A stretch of DNA of 64,000 nucleotides from SCTD01 sp963784675 (GTDB lineage Bacteria; Actinomycetota; Actinomycetes; Mycobacteriales; SCTD01), in the NCBI GenBank assembly GCA_963784675.1, contig CAWASE010000003.1:16514-80513 (forward strand), written 5' to 3'. Both the position numbers and the translations under genes were made by a program. How positions within the stretch are numbered: position 1 is the first letter of the stretch; each line of letters opens with the position of its first letter. The notes beneath the pieces were generated by a model. The model did no database searches. It worked only from the letters and a program-made list of their open reading frames with translations, and was not told the DNA's origin. This document shows positions 52,865 through 61,923 of the stretch, one piece after another.

Positions 52865-54064
52865 ATGAGCGTGGACGCACCCCCCGTCGTCGTGGTCGGA
52901 GCCGGGCTGGCCGGCCTGCGGGTCGTGGAAGAGCTGCGCCGGGCGGGCTGCACCGGCGGCCTGGTGCTGGTCGGCGCCGAGTCCGACCCTCCCTACGACC
53001 GGCCGCCGTTGTCCAAGCAGGTGCTGCGTGGCGAGGCCGACCTGCCGCTGCTGCGCACGCTGCCGGACTACGCCGAGCTGGAGCTGGACCTGCGGCTCGG
53101 GACGACCGTCATCGGGGTCGACCCGGCCACGCACGCCGTCACGCTGCAGGACGGCACCGTGCTGACCTACGCCACGCTCGTGCTGGCTCCGGGTGCCGAG
53201 CCGCGCACGCTTCCCGGCGTCGCGCCGCGTCCCGGCCTGTTCGTGCTGCGCACCCACGACGACGCCGTCGCCCTGCGCGACGCGGTCCGCGAGGCGGGTC
53301 GGCTCGTCGTCGTCGGCGGTGGCTTCATCGGTTGCGAGGCGGCGGCCAGCGGCATCGCGCTGGGTGCCTCGGTGGACCTCGTCGAGGTGCTGTCCGGGCC
53401 GCTGGTGCGGGCCGTCGGGCCGGTGATGGCCGCCCGGGTGCGCCGGCTGCACGAGGACCACGGCGTACGCCTGCACACCGGCACCGGCGTCGCGCAGGTG
53501 CTCGGCGCCGACCGGGTCGAAGGGGTCGTGCTGGACGACGGGAGCCGCATCGACAGCCCGGTCGTCCTGGTCGGCCTGGGCGTCGCGCCCGCCACCGGGT
53601 GGCTCGCCGGGAGCGGGCTGGACCTCGGCGCCGACGGCTCGCTGCTGTGCGACGCCTTCGGACGGACCTCTGCCTCCGACGTCTGGGCGGTGGGTGACGC
53701 TGCCGCGTGGACGGACCCGACCGGCCGCCAGCGGCGTCGAGAGCACTGGATGAGCGCCGTCGAGCAGGCTGCAGCCGTCGCGGCGAGCCTGACCGGGCAG
53801 CCCGAGGACCTCGTCGCCCCCACGGCTGCGCCCTACTTCTGGAGCGACCAGTACGACAGCTCGATCCAGGCTCTCGGCGAGGTCGCCCCGGAGACCGAGG
53901 TGGTCACCGGCGAGGTCGGCGACGGGCTGGTCGCGCTGCACGGCGTCCAGGACACGCTGCTCGGGGTCGTGCTGTTCGACGAGCCCAAGCTGGTCGGCCG
54001 CACCCGCAAGCTGATGCGCAACCAGGCCACGCTCACCCAGGCGCGGGAGGCGTTGCTCGGCTGA
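52865..54064 (+). CDS. FAD-dependent ferredoxin reductase-like oxidoreductase
   Basis: The 399-aa protein has an FAD site (VVVGAGLAGLRVVEEL, about 8-23), a YDRPPLSKQVL block, an NAD-binding second Rossmann (LVVVGGGFIGCEAAASGIALGA), and the late FAD contact SDVWAVGDAAAW; it ends with a reductase-C domain (PYFWSDQYDSSIQALGE). This matches rhodocoxin/putidaredoxin-type reductases feeding ferredoxins for P450s or dioxygenases. No ferredoxin or P450 gene is adjacent; the gene diverges from the racemase gene over 48 bases. Confidence 0.87.
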   Translation: MSVDAPPVVVVGAGLAGLRVVEELRRAGCTGGLVLVGAESDPPYDRPPLSKQVLRGEADLPLLRTLPDYAELELDLRLGTTVIGVDPATHAVTLQDGTVLTYATLVLAPGAEPRTLPGVAPRPGLFVLRTHDDAVALRDAVREAGRLVVVGGGFIGCEAAASGIALGASVDLVEVLSGPLVRAVGPVMAARVRRLHEDHGVRLHTGTGVAQVLGADRVEGVVLDDGSRIDSPVVLVGLGVAPATGWLAGSGLDLGADGSLLCDAFGRTSASDVWAVGDAAAWTDPTGRQRRREHWMSAVEQAAAVAASLTGQPEDLVAPTAAPYFWSDQYDSSIQALGEVAPETEVVTGEVGDGLVALHGVQDTLLGVVLFDEPKLVGRTRKLMRNQATLTQAREALLG

Positions 54065-54086
54065 CGGTGCGTCCCGGAGCGGTCGG

Positions 54087-54422
54087 TCAGGCTGCGGCAG
54101 CCGCGCGGTCCAGCACCGTCGCGGTCATGCGTCGCTCGACGAAGAAGGACAGGAACGGCACGGTGCCGGCCAGCATCACCAGCACGGTCCGCCGCACCGT
54201 CCAGCCGACCCGTCGCGACAGGTCGACCGTCAGGCCCAGGTAGATCAGGTAGCAGAATCCGTGGACCGGGCTCACGGTCTTGGAGACCTCGGGGATGCCC
54301 GCGGCGTAGCGCAGCGGGATCGCCACCAGCACCAGCACCAGCAGGACCACCCCGACGACGTTCGCCATGACGCGGTAGCGCGTCAGCGAGGCGACGGTGG
54401 CCGGGGGCAGGACCGCGCTCAC
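54087..54422 (-). CDS. DUF3817 membrane protein
   Basis: The 111-aa protein starts at GTG 54422, overlapping the preceding gene's stop. It has three spans (VVGVVLLVLVLVAIPLRY, PVHGFCYLIYLGLTVDL, TVLVMLAGTVPFLSFFVE). The PVHGFCYLIYLG segment and length are those of DUF3817. Function is unknown. It is convergent with the reductase gene. Confidence 0.82.
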   Translation of the reverse strand: MSAVLPPATVASLTRYRVMANVVGVVLLVLVLVAIPLRYAAGIPEVSKTVSPVHGFCYLIYLGLTVDLSRRVGWTVRRTVLVMLAGTVPFLSFFVERRMTATVLDRAAAAA

Positions 54423-54796
54423 CGGGACTGCTCGTGCAGGCGCGCCAGGTGGCGGTTCCAGGCGGCCAGCTCGTCGTCGTCGTCCTCGGCGGGCGGCGGC
54501 GCCACCGGTCGCGGGTCCACGGGCGCGGCGGGCTCCTGCGCGCGGGTCGCTGCGCGCGTCGGGTCGAGGTCGTCCAGCACGAGCTTGCCGAACAGGAACA
54601 CCGCGAAAGCGGCGAACAACCACCACTGGACGGCATAGCCGTAGTTCTGCCAGTCGCCCTGGTCGTGGGCCTTGTGCCACTGCCACAGGCCGATGCGGAA
54701 CAGCACCCCCAGCGCGAGCGTCAGCAGCAGCCCGCGACCGGCCCAGCGCCACGACAGCAGCCGGGAACCACCCGGGGTCTGCACCTGCGTGGCCAC
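54419..54796 (-). CDS. small membrane protein, unknown
   Basis: The 125-aa protein starts at GTG 54796. Two hydrophobic spans (LLLTLALGVLFRIGLW and YAVQWWLFAAFAVFLFGKLVL) flank a short HKAHDQGDWQNYG loop; the C-terminus is a Pro/Ala linker and an acidic DDDDELAAWNRHLARLHEQ helix. The YGYAVQWWLFAAFAVFLF stretch recurs in actinobacterial two-gene units with DUF3817. No function known. Confidence 0.7.
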   Translation of the reverse strand: MATQVQTPGGSRLLSWRWAGRGLLLTLALGVLFRIGLWQWHKAHDQGDWQNYGYAVQWWLFAAFAVFLFGKLVLDDLDPTRAATRAQEPAAPVDPRPVAPPPAEDDDDELAAWNRHLARLHEQSR

Positions 54797-54900
54797 CGGC
54801 CCAGGATACCGGCGATCACCGGTGCGAGCCTGCTCACGGTGTGGGAGCGGCCCCGTACGGGGTAGGAGCCGATGACCACCCCCGTGCCGAGAGGAACGCC

Positions 54901-55104
54901 ATGAGCCAGCAGCCCGACTCCCCCGCGACCGATGCAGGAACCACCGCCCCGGCCGGCGAGGGGCTGAGCACCGACGAGCTGACCGAGCAGGTCGGCGAGC
55001 AGACCGACAGCAACCTGGAGGTCGAGGGCGCGTTCGAGCGCGAGAGCGACGGCGCCGCCAGCGAGACCGAGGCGGCGAAGGCCACCGGCGACGAGCTGGC
55101 CTAG
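54901..55104 (+). CDS. small acidic disordered protein
   Basis: The 67-aa protein starts at ATG 54901 behind a GAGAGGA ribosome site. Composition is dominated by Glu, Asp, Ala, Thr and Gly (TEQVGEQTDSNLEVEGAFERE), with no Cys, Trp or hydrophobic segment, so it is probably unstructured. Small acidic proteins of this type are common in actinobacteria. No family is recognised and it may not be essential. Confidence 0.6.
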   Translation: MSQQPDSPATDAGTTAPAGEGLSTDELTEQVGEQTDSNLEVEGAFERESDGAASETEAAKATGDELA

Positions 55105-55190
55105 CGCCAGCAGCGCTGCAGCACGTCGAGGGCCTCGACCTCCGCCTGTAGGTCGGGGCCTTCGGGCTGTGCCGCGTAGGGTCGGACCTC

Positions 55191-55757
55191 GTGGTCACCG
55201 CCGTACGCACGCCCCGTCGCGAGCAGATCCTGCACTCGGCGGCCGCGCTGTTCGCCGAGCGGGGTTTCCACGCCGTCGGGGTCGACGACATCGGCGCGGC
55301 CGCAGGCATCAGCGGGCCAGGGGTGTACCGGCACTTCGCCGGCAAGCAGGCTGTGCTGGAGAGCCTGGTCGACCGGGCGATGACCCAGATGCTGGACGGT
55401 GCCACGGCCATCACCGACCGCCGGGACGAGCCGCGCGTCACCCTGGAAGCACTGGTCGACCTGCACGTGCGCTTCGCCGTCGAGCAGCGGTCGCTCATCG
55501 GCGTGTGGGTGCGCGAGAGCCGGTCGCTGTCCGACGACGTCCGGCGCTCGCTGCGCGGGCGGATGCGGGCCTACGAGCAGACCTGGCACCAGGTGCTGGC
55601 AGCCGTGCGGCCCGGGCTCGCTGCCGACGACGTCGCCGTGCTCTCCGGTGCCACGCTGGCCATGCTGAACGGCACCGCTTTCATCGCGCCGCCCGTGGGT
55701 GGCGAGCGGCTCTGCGCGGGGCTCCGACGTACCGCGCTCGGGGCGCTGCTCTCCTAG
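55191..55757 (+). CDS. TetR-family regulator facing the fatty-acid operon
   Basis: The 188-aa protein starts at GTG 55191. HTH at about 9-55 (REQILHSAAALFAERGFHAVGVDDIGAAAGISGPGVYRHFAGKQAVL) and a helical C-terminal domain that resembles the KstR2/FadR-like TetR_C group (LEALVDLHVRFAVEQRSLIGVW). It is convergent with the operon for acyl-CoA synthetase, dehydrogenase and thioesterase, and is a candidate regulator of it. Its DNA site is not obvious. Confidence 0.83.
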   Translation: MVTAVRTPRREQILHSAAALFAERGFHAVGVDDIGAAAGISGPGVYRHFAGKQAVLESLVDRAMTQMLDGATAITDRRDEPRVTLEALVDLHVRFAVEQRSLIGVWVRESRSLSDDVRRSLRGRMRAYEQTWHQVLAAVRPGLAADDVAVLSGATLAMLNGTAFIAPPVGGERLCAGLRRTALGALLS

Positions 55758-55766
55758 TGCCCGGGG

Positions 55767-56288
55767 TCAGGGCGCGACCGGGTCCTGACCGCCGCCGGAC
55801 GTCGCCTGCCGGAAGTGCTCGACGCCCACCGCGAGGAACAGCCCCGACCCGCGGAACACCAGCGCACCGGCCGGATCGGTTCCCTCGCACGACACCCAGA
55901 GCTTGCGGCCGTTGCGGGAGTCCAGGCGTGCACGGATCTCGTACTCGACGCCGAGCAGCACCGGCGTCAGGTATTCGACCTCCAGCTTGCGGGTCACGCC
56001 GGGCACCTTCGCGACGTAGAGCAGGAAGCCCAGCATGTCGTCGACGACGGTGGCGACCGCCCCGCCGTGCGCGACCCCGGGCGCGCCGCTGTGCCGCTCG
56101 AGAAAGACGTGCCGGGCGACCATCTCGTCGCCCTCGCGACGCACCTGCAGGTGGAAGCCGGACAGGGCCTCCGGCCCGCAGCCCAGGCACGTGGGGTAGT
56201 GCGGGGGCAGGAACTCCTCGTCGAGGCGGCCGCGCAGGGTGCGCAGATAGGTGCCGACGGGTTCGTCCGTGGCGGCCGGCTCAGACAC
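55767..56288 (-). CDS. PaaI-family hotdog thioesterase
   Basis: The 173-aa protein starts at GTG 56288, 8 bases inside the dehydrogenase end. The core has CLGCGPEALSGFHLQV, GAPGVAHGGAVATVVDDMLGFLLYV (HGG block with acid on the helix) and a closing strand ALVFRGSGLFLAVG. It hydrolyses acyl-CoA or releases CoA in the pathway of its operon partners. Confidence 0.87.
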   Translation of the reverse strand: MSEPAATDEPVGTYLRTLRGRLDEEFLPPHYPTCLGCGPEALSGFHLQVRREGDEMVARHVFLERHSGAPGVAHGGAVATVVDDMLGFLLYVAKVPGVTRKLEVEYLTPVLLGVEYEIRARLDSRNGRKLWVSCEGTDPAGALVFRGSGLFLAVGVEHFRQATSGGGQDPVAP

Positions 56289-57426
56289 CGAGCGACCGGC
56301 CGATGATCTCTTTCATGACCTCGGTGGTGCCGCCGTAGATGGTCTGCACGCGCGAGTCGACGAACGCCTTGGCCACCGGGTACTCCAGCATGTAGCCGTA
56401 GCCGCCGTGCAGCTGCACGCAGGCTGGTCCACGACCCGCTTCTGCAGCTCGGTGGTCCACCACTTGGCCATCGCGGCGTCCTTGACGTCGAAGCGCCCGG
56501 CGTTGTGCTCCAGGATCGCCTTGTCGACGAAGGTGCGGGCGATCTCCAGCTCGGTGGCCATCTCGGCCAGTACGAACCGGTTGTGCTGGAAGCTGCCGAT
56601 CGGCTTGCCGAACGCGGTGCGCCCCTTGCAGTAGTCCAGCGTCAGGTCGAAGACCTTCTCGGCGGCCGCGACCGCGACGACGGCGATCGACAGCCGCTCC
56701 TGCGGCAGCGCGTTCATCAGGTGGATGAAGCCGCCCCCCTCGGTACCGACGAGGTTGGCCGCGGGCACCCGCACCTCGTCGAAGAACAGCTCGGCGGTGT
56801 CCTGCGCCTTCATGCCGACCTTCTTGAGGTTGCGGCCGCGCTCGAAGCCCTCCATGCCGCGCTCGACCGCGAGCAGGCTGAAGCCGTGCGCGCCCTGCTC
56901 GGGGTCGGTGCGCGCGACGACGAGCACCAGGTCGGCGTTGATGCCGTTGGTGATGAACGTCTTGGAGCCCGACAGCACCCAGTCGTCGCCGTCGCGCCGA
57001 GCAGTGCGTCTTGAGCCCCTGCAGGTCCGACCCGGCGCCCGGCTCGCTCATCGCGATGGCCGTGATGATCTCGCCGCTGACGAAGCCGGGCAGCCAGCGC
57101 TGCTTCTGCTCGTCGGTCGTCAGGTCGAGCAGGTAGGGCGCCATGACGTCGTTGTGCAGCGTGAAGCCCACGCCGCTGGCCCCGACGCGGGTGACCTCCT
57201 CGCCGACGACGCAGTTGTAGCGGAAGTCCTTGATGCCGCCGCCGCCGAACTCCTCCGGCACGTCGGTGCCGAGCAGTCCCTGCTTGCCCGCCTCGATCCA
57301 GACCGAGCGGTCGACGATGCCGTCGAGCTCCCACTGGTCGTGGAAGGGCACGACGTGCTTGGCCAGGAAGGAGCGGACGGCGTCGCGGAAGGCGTCGTGC
57401 TCGGTCTCGTACAGGGTGTGCTGCAT
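56281..57426 (-). CDS. acyl-CoA dehydrogenase, two compensating indels
   Basis: Start is ATG 57426; repaired length 381 aa. The N-terminus has YETEHDAFRDAVRSFLAKHVVPFHDQWELDG, MSEPGAGSDLQGLKTH. An extra T near 57003 and a missing G near 56432 (DQACVQLHGGYGYM expected) break the frame, but the middle (GSKTFITNGINADLVLVVARTD, AYCKGRTAFGKPIGSFQHNRF) and end (YPVAKAFVDSRVQTIYGGTTEVMKEIIGRSLG) are canonical. Net length is exactly 382 codons, as expected if the two changes cancel. It performs the first dehydrogenation of beta-oxidation and sits between the synthetase and thioesterase genes. Confidence 0.85.
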   Translation of the reverse strand: MQHTLYETEHDAFRDAVRSFLAKHVVPFHDQWELDGIVDRSVWIEAGKQGLLGTDVPEEFGGGGIKDFRYNCVVGEEVTRVGASGVGFTLHNDVMAPYLLDLTTDEQKQRWLPGFVSGEIITAIAMSEPGAGSDLQGLKTHCSARRRRLGAVGLQDVHHQRHQRRPGARRRAHRPRAGRARLQPARGRARHGGLRARPQPQEGRHEGAGHRRAVLRRGAGARGQPRRYRGGRLHPPDERAAAGAAVDRRRRGRGRREGLRPDAGLLQGAHRVRQADRQLPAQPVRTGRDGHRAGDRPHLRRQGDPGAQRRALRRQGRRDGQVVDHRAAEAGRGPACVQLHGGYGYMLEYPVAKAFVDSRVQTIYGGTTEVMKEIIGRSLGV

Positions 57427-57446
57427 GCCCTGATGCTAACGAACGT

Positions 57447-59090
<1,644 letters not shown>

Positions 59091-59226
59091 CAAGGTCCTC
59101 CGACGGGGTGGCATGTGTCACGTAGACCTTCGCGCACAGGGGGACGCCGCGTCGAGCAGGACCCGCACCACGTACGGTGACCGACATGCAGATCGACGGG
59201 TGGAGCCCAGTGGGAAGACGGTCCGG

Positions 59227-59664
59227 GTGAGCTCCTGGCGCAAGTGCGACACGTGCCGCAAGGTGCGTCCCCTCGCCGAGTTCGACGGTGGAACGAGCAC
59301 CTGCCAGCCCTGCCTGACCGCCCCCGCACCCAGCGCCACCCCGCGCAAGCGCAGCACGGCCGTGACGCGTACGCAGACCGCGCCACGACCCCCGGCTGCC
59401 GAGCCCGGACCTCGCGCGCCCCTGCTCGGCTCGATCGGCAGCGGCGACCTGGAGGTCCGCGAGCGGCGCGCCCGGCGGGCAGCGAACGAAGCCCTGACCG
59501 AGTCGCACCCGGAAGAGTTCGCCCTGCTCCTGCGCGACGCACGGGCCAAGGAGGGCCTGCGACCGATGGCGGTCGAGACGCCGGCGGCCGAGGGCAACGA
59601 GGAGGCCGATCGGGCGATCGAGACGCCCGCGGACGGCAGTTCCGGACCCCCGTCCGCACCCTGA
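59227..59664 (+). CDS. zinc-ribbon protein, unknown function
   Basis: The 145-aa protein starts at GTG 59227. Residues 7-29 form a ribbon with C-x-x-C pairs (CDTCRKVRPLAEF and CQPC), followed by a basic Pro/Thr linker, then an Arg/Ala-rich helix (ERRARRAANEALTESHPEEFALLLRDARAKEG) and an acidic tail. A 14-codon ORF (59186-59230, MQIDGWSPVGRRSG) overlaps its start by GTGA, like the leader before crcB. It lies 32 bases upstream of tRNA-Lys. Perhaps nucleic-acid binding; unknown. Confidence 0.72.
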   Translation: MSSWRKCDTCRKVRPLAEFDGGTSTCQPCLTAPAPSATPRKRSTAVTRTQTAPRPPAAEPGPRAPLLGSIGSGDLEVRERRARRAANEALTESHPEEFALLLRDARAKEGLRPMAVETPAAEGNEEADRAIETPADGSSGPPSAP

Positions 59665-59695
59665 TCGGGCTGCTATCGTTTCGCGCTGCACGCAC

Positions 59696-59768
59696 GCGCC
59701 GCTAGCTCAATTGGCAGAGCAGCGGACTCTTAATCCGCGGGTTCGGGGTTCAAGTCCCTGGCGGCGCA
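59696..59768 (+). tRNA. tRNA-Lys (anticodon CTT)
   Basis: The 73-nt cloverleaf is complete: acceptor GCGCCGC pairs with GCGGCGC, D arm GCTC/GAGC, anticodon stem GCGGA/TCCGC with loop CTCTTAA and anticodon CTT, T arm with loop TTCAAGT. The 3' CCA is not encoded. Its 3' side is followed by the integrase remnant, so it probably served as an attachment site. Confidence 0.95.
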
Positions 59769-59790
59769 CCGCAAAAGGCCTGGTCAGCGT

Positions 59791-59818
59791 GGGTGAGGTG
59801 CCTGGTGGCACCTCACCC
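59791..59818. terminator. strong hairpin downstream of tRNA-Lys
   Basis: GGGTGAGGTGCC-TGGT-GGCACCTCACCC is a perfect 12-bp stem with a 4-nt loop, 22 bases after the tRNA. No T-run follows, so it would act as a Rho-independent-like structure without U-tract, or as a processing signal. It also lies within the decayed integrase frame. Confidence 0.6.
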
Positions 59819-59841
59819 GCTGCCGTTGTGGCAGCAACGCT

Positions 59842-60048
59842 GGCAGCAACGGGGTCCTCGTAGGTGTCGAGCGGCTCGGTCCAGAGCACCTCACCCATGC
59901 TCTCGGCGGCCTCGTGCGCGGTCTCCGGGACGACGTGGGAGCAGGTGCCCAGGGTCAGGCTGTGGCCCAGGATCCGAGGGCGCCGGAGGCGGTGCGGGGT
60001 GACGCCGGCGGGTCCGTCGCGGCAGGCCACGTCGCTGAACCGGCGTCC
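59842..60048 (-). pseudogene. remnant of a tyrosine-recombinase integrase (C-terminal part)
   Basis: The minus-strand frame here reads GVTPHRLRR...ILGHSLTLGTCSHVVPETAHEAAESMGEVLW. This corresponds to the end of phage-type tyrosine integrases: the HxxR box (TPHRLR), the LGH block and the Y-S-H tail. About 20 residues between HRLR and LGH are missing and the catalytic Tyr position is Cys, so it is not functional. The frame then runs without a stop into the tRNA. It marks an old integrated element at the tRNA-Lys 3' end. Confidence 0.72.
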
Positions 60049-60406
60049 CCCTGCGAGGATCTTGGGTGACATCCGCCGGGTGCTCATCCACGGCCGTCGC
60101 AAGGTCTGTCGCGTCACGACCGTTCGCGAGGCGGCGATGACGAGCAGTGGCGCAACTCCATCGTCGGCACCCAGCACCCCGAGGGACGGGCCGAGACCAA
60201 CCTGCGCACGCTCAGGCGCGAGCTCGACGCGGGGATGCGCGACGTCGGCGGCCGCGTTCCGACCGCGGGACTTTTGGCACTACCGCGACGGGCGCGCCGC
60301 TGAAAGCGTCCAAGCATGGCGGTGCCTCGAGCGCTCGTGAGGGGGCGGCGCAGCCGGCCCATGTCCCGCGGTGCCCCTTGCTGACCGACCACCCCAGGAG
60401 CAACTC
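60049..60406. promoter_or_regulatory. gap upstream of the stress cluster, with a DevR-like box
   Basis: This gap has no gene I can defend. GGGACTTTTGGCACTA at 60267-60282 resembles a DosR/DevR box (GGGACTT half-site followed by an imperfect second half), about 125 bases before the CBS gene. A minus-of-frame plus-strand stretch 60140-60260 reads WRNSIVGTQHPEGRAETNLRT, which looks coding-like but has no start or family; it may be debris of the integrated element. Confidence 0.4.
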
Positions 60407-60937
60407 ATGACGACCCTCACCACCCAACGTGACCGACAGGAGGGCCTGGTGCTGTCGCGCTCCCGCGCCGGTGACCTCATGACCAGCGACATGGCGACGA
60501 TCGTGGCCACCACCACGGTCGGGGAGGCCATGACGCTGATGCGCACCCTCAACATCCGGCACCTTCCGGTGCTCGGCGACGGAAAGTTCGTCGGCATCGT
60601 CGACGAGAAGCTCCTCGCCTCGGCCCTGCTGAGCGCGGATGGGTTCGACGCCGCGCTGCTCCAACCGGTCACCTGCGCCATGACCCACTACGTGCCGCAC
60701 GTCGGTCCGGGCGAGGCGCTTCCGCGAGTCGCGCAGCTGCTGCGCACCGGTCGGTGCGACGCCGTCGTCGTCATCGATGGCCAGGACCGCCTGCTCGGAA
60801 TCATCACGACAGTCGACGTCGTCAGCGCTCTCGCCGCCAGCAGCGTCAGCCCACCCCCGTTCGACGCTGACGGCGGTCCTGCCTCTGTCGACGTGAGCGA
60901 TCTTGGTCGCCGCGCAGCTTCGAGCCGGACCCCGTGA
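60407..60937 (+). CDS. tandem CBS-domain protein
   Basis: The start is ATG 60407 with AGGAG seven bases upstream; 176 aa. Two CBS domains: MTSDMATIVATTTVGEAMTLMRTLNIRHLPVLGDGKFVGIVDEKLL (about 25-70) and MTHYVPHVGPGEALPRVAQLLRTGRCDAVVVIDGQDRLLGIITTVDVVSAL. Such stand-alone CBS pairs bind adenine nucleotides and sense energy charge. It is coupled to the following USP gene by a GTGA overlap, and both occur together in dormancy-type regulons. Confidence 0.87.
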   Translation: MTTLTTQRDRQEGLVLSRSRAGDLMTSDMATIVATTTVGEAMTLMRTLNIRHLPVLGDGKFVGIVDEKLLASALLSADGFDAALLQPVTCAMTHYVPHVGPGEALPRVAQLLRTGRCDAVVVIDGQDRLLGIITTVDVVSALAASSVSPPPFDADGGPASVDVSDLGRRAASSRTP

Positions 60938-61794
60938 TGCACCCGATCGTCGTGGGCGTCGACCCGAGCCCGGCCGGCACGGCCGCTCTCGAGTGGGCGA
61001 TGCGTGAAGCGGTCGCCACCGGGACGGCGTTGCGGGCGGTCCGGGCGTGGACGCTGGGCGCCTACGCCGTCGAGGAGTCGTTGTGGAACGCGAACGAGAT
61101 CGTTCCTCGTGGCGAGGTGCAGGCCCGGCTCGAGGCCGTCGAACTGATGAAGCTCGCCAGCGAGCGCGTCGCAGGCGCAGACACGGTCGAGTGCACCGCC
61201 ACCGCCGTGCTCGGGACGGCGTCGCAGGTGCTCGTAGACCAGGCCGCGCACGAGGCGATGATCGTCGTCGGCTCACGCGGGCACGGAGCCCTGTCACGGG
61301 CCGTGCTGGGCTCGGTGAGCTCTTCGGTCCTGCATCACGCGACGGGCCCGGTCGCGATCGTGCCAGAGGCGCAGGACGACGACGGCGCAGCGCCCAGGGT
61401 GATCGTCGGTATGGACCACTCGCCTGCCGCAGCCCAGGCGCTCGCGACCGCGGCCGACCAGGCCCGACGTCGCGGCGCGACGCTGGTGCCCGTCTACGTG
61501 CACGAGCCGATGATGACTACCCGCGAGGGCACCCGTGGCCCGGACCCGTCCTCGCTCGAGGGCAACGAGCGACACCTGCTCGAAACAGCCGCCGAGGCCG
61601 CCGGCGCGACCGACGTGCAGGCCGACGTCCTCGTCGGTCAGCCCGCCGAGCAGCTGCTCGCACTCGCCCGGCCGCAGGACCTGCTCGTCGTCGGGTCGCG
61701 CGGCCGCGGCGGCTTCGCCGGGCTCTTGCTCGGCTCGGTCAGTACCCAGCTCGCGCAGCACGCATGCTGCCCAGTCCTCGTCATCCGCGGCTGA
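60934..61794 (+). CDS. tandem universal stress protein
   Basis: The 286-aa protein starts at GTG 60934 (ATG 60937 also possible). Two UspA domains, each with an ATP-binding loop: GSRGHGALSRAVLGSVSSSV (first) and GSRGRGGFAGLLLGSVSTQL (second), with VVGVDPSPAGTAALEWAMREA and VIVGMDHSPAAAQALATAAD at the domain starts. This resembles the tandem USPs of the mycobacterial DosR regulon. ATP binding is likely for both halves. Confidence 0.9.
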   Translation: MMHPIVVGVDPSPAGTAALEWAMREAVATGTALRAVRAWTLGAYAVEESLWNANEIVPRGEVQARLEAVELMKLASERVAGADTVECTATAVLGTASQVLVDQAAHEAMIVVGSRGHGALSRAVLGSVSSSVLHHATGPVAIVPEAQDDDGAAPRVIVGMDHSPAAAQALATAADQARRRGATLVPVYVHEPMMTTREGTRGPDPSSLEGNERHLLETAAEAAGATDVQADVLVGQPAEQLLALARPQDLLVVGSRGRGGFAGLLLGSVSTQLAQHACCPVLVIRG

Positions 61795-61809
61795 GAGGGC
61801 AAGGGACTG

Positions 61810-61829
61810 GTCTCGATCGCGGTCGAGAC
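61810..61829. terminator. hairpin between convergent genes
   Basis: GTCTCGA-TCGCGG-TCGAGAC is a perfect 7-bp stem with a 6-nt loop in the 129-bp gap between the USP stop and the end of the APH-AAA gene. It may end transcription from both sides. No T-run is present. Confidence 0.5.
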
Positions 61830-61923
61830 GCCACGACCGATCGGCGATCTCCTGAAGCTGAAGCTCTCCTGCCTGCCTGCGGCAGTGCCTGCTGGTGCAG
61901 TGTGTCCACGCGTCGCGGATCGA

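Noticed and set aside
60147..60410. 87-aa plus-strand open frame before the CBS gene
   Set aside because: It overlaps the strong CBS start region, has no family and poor codon pattern; part of the decayed element instead.
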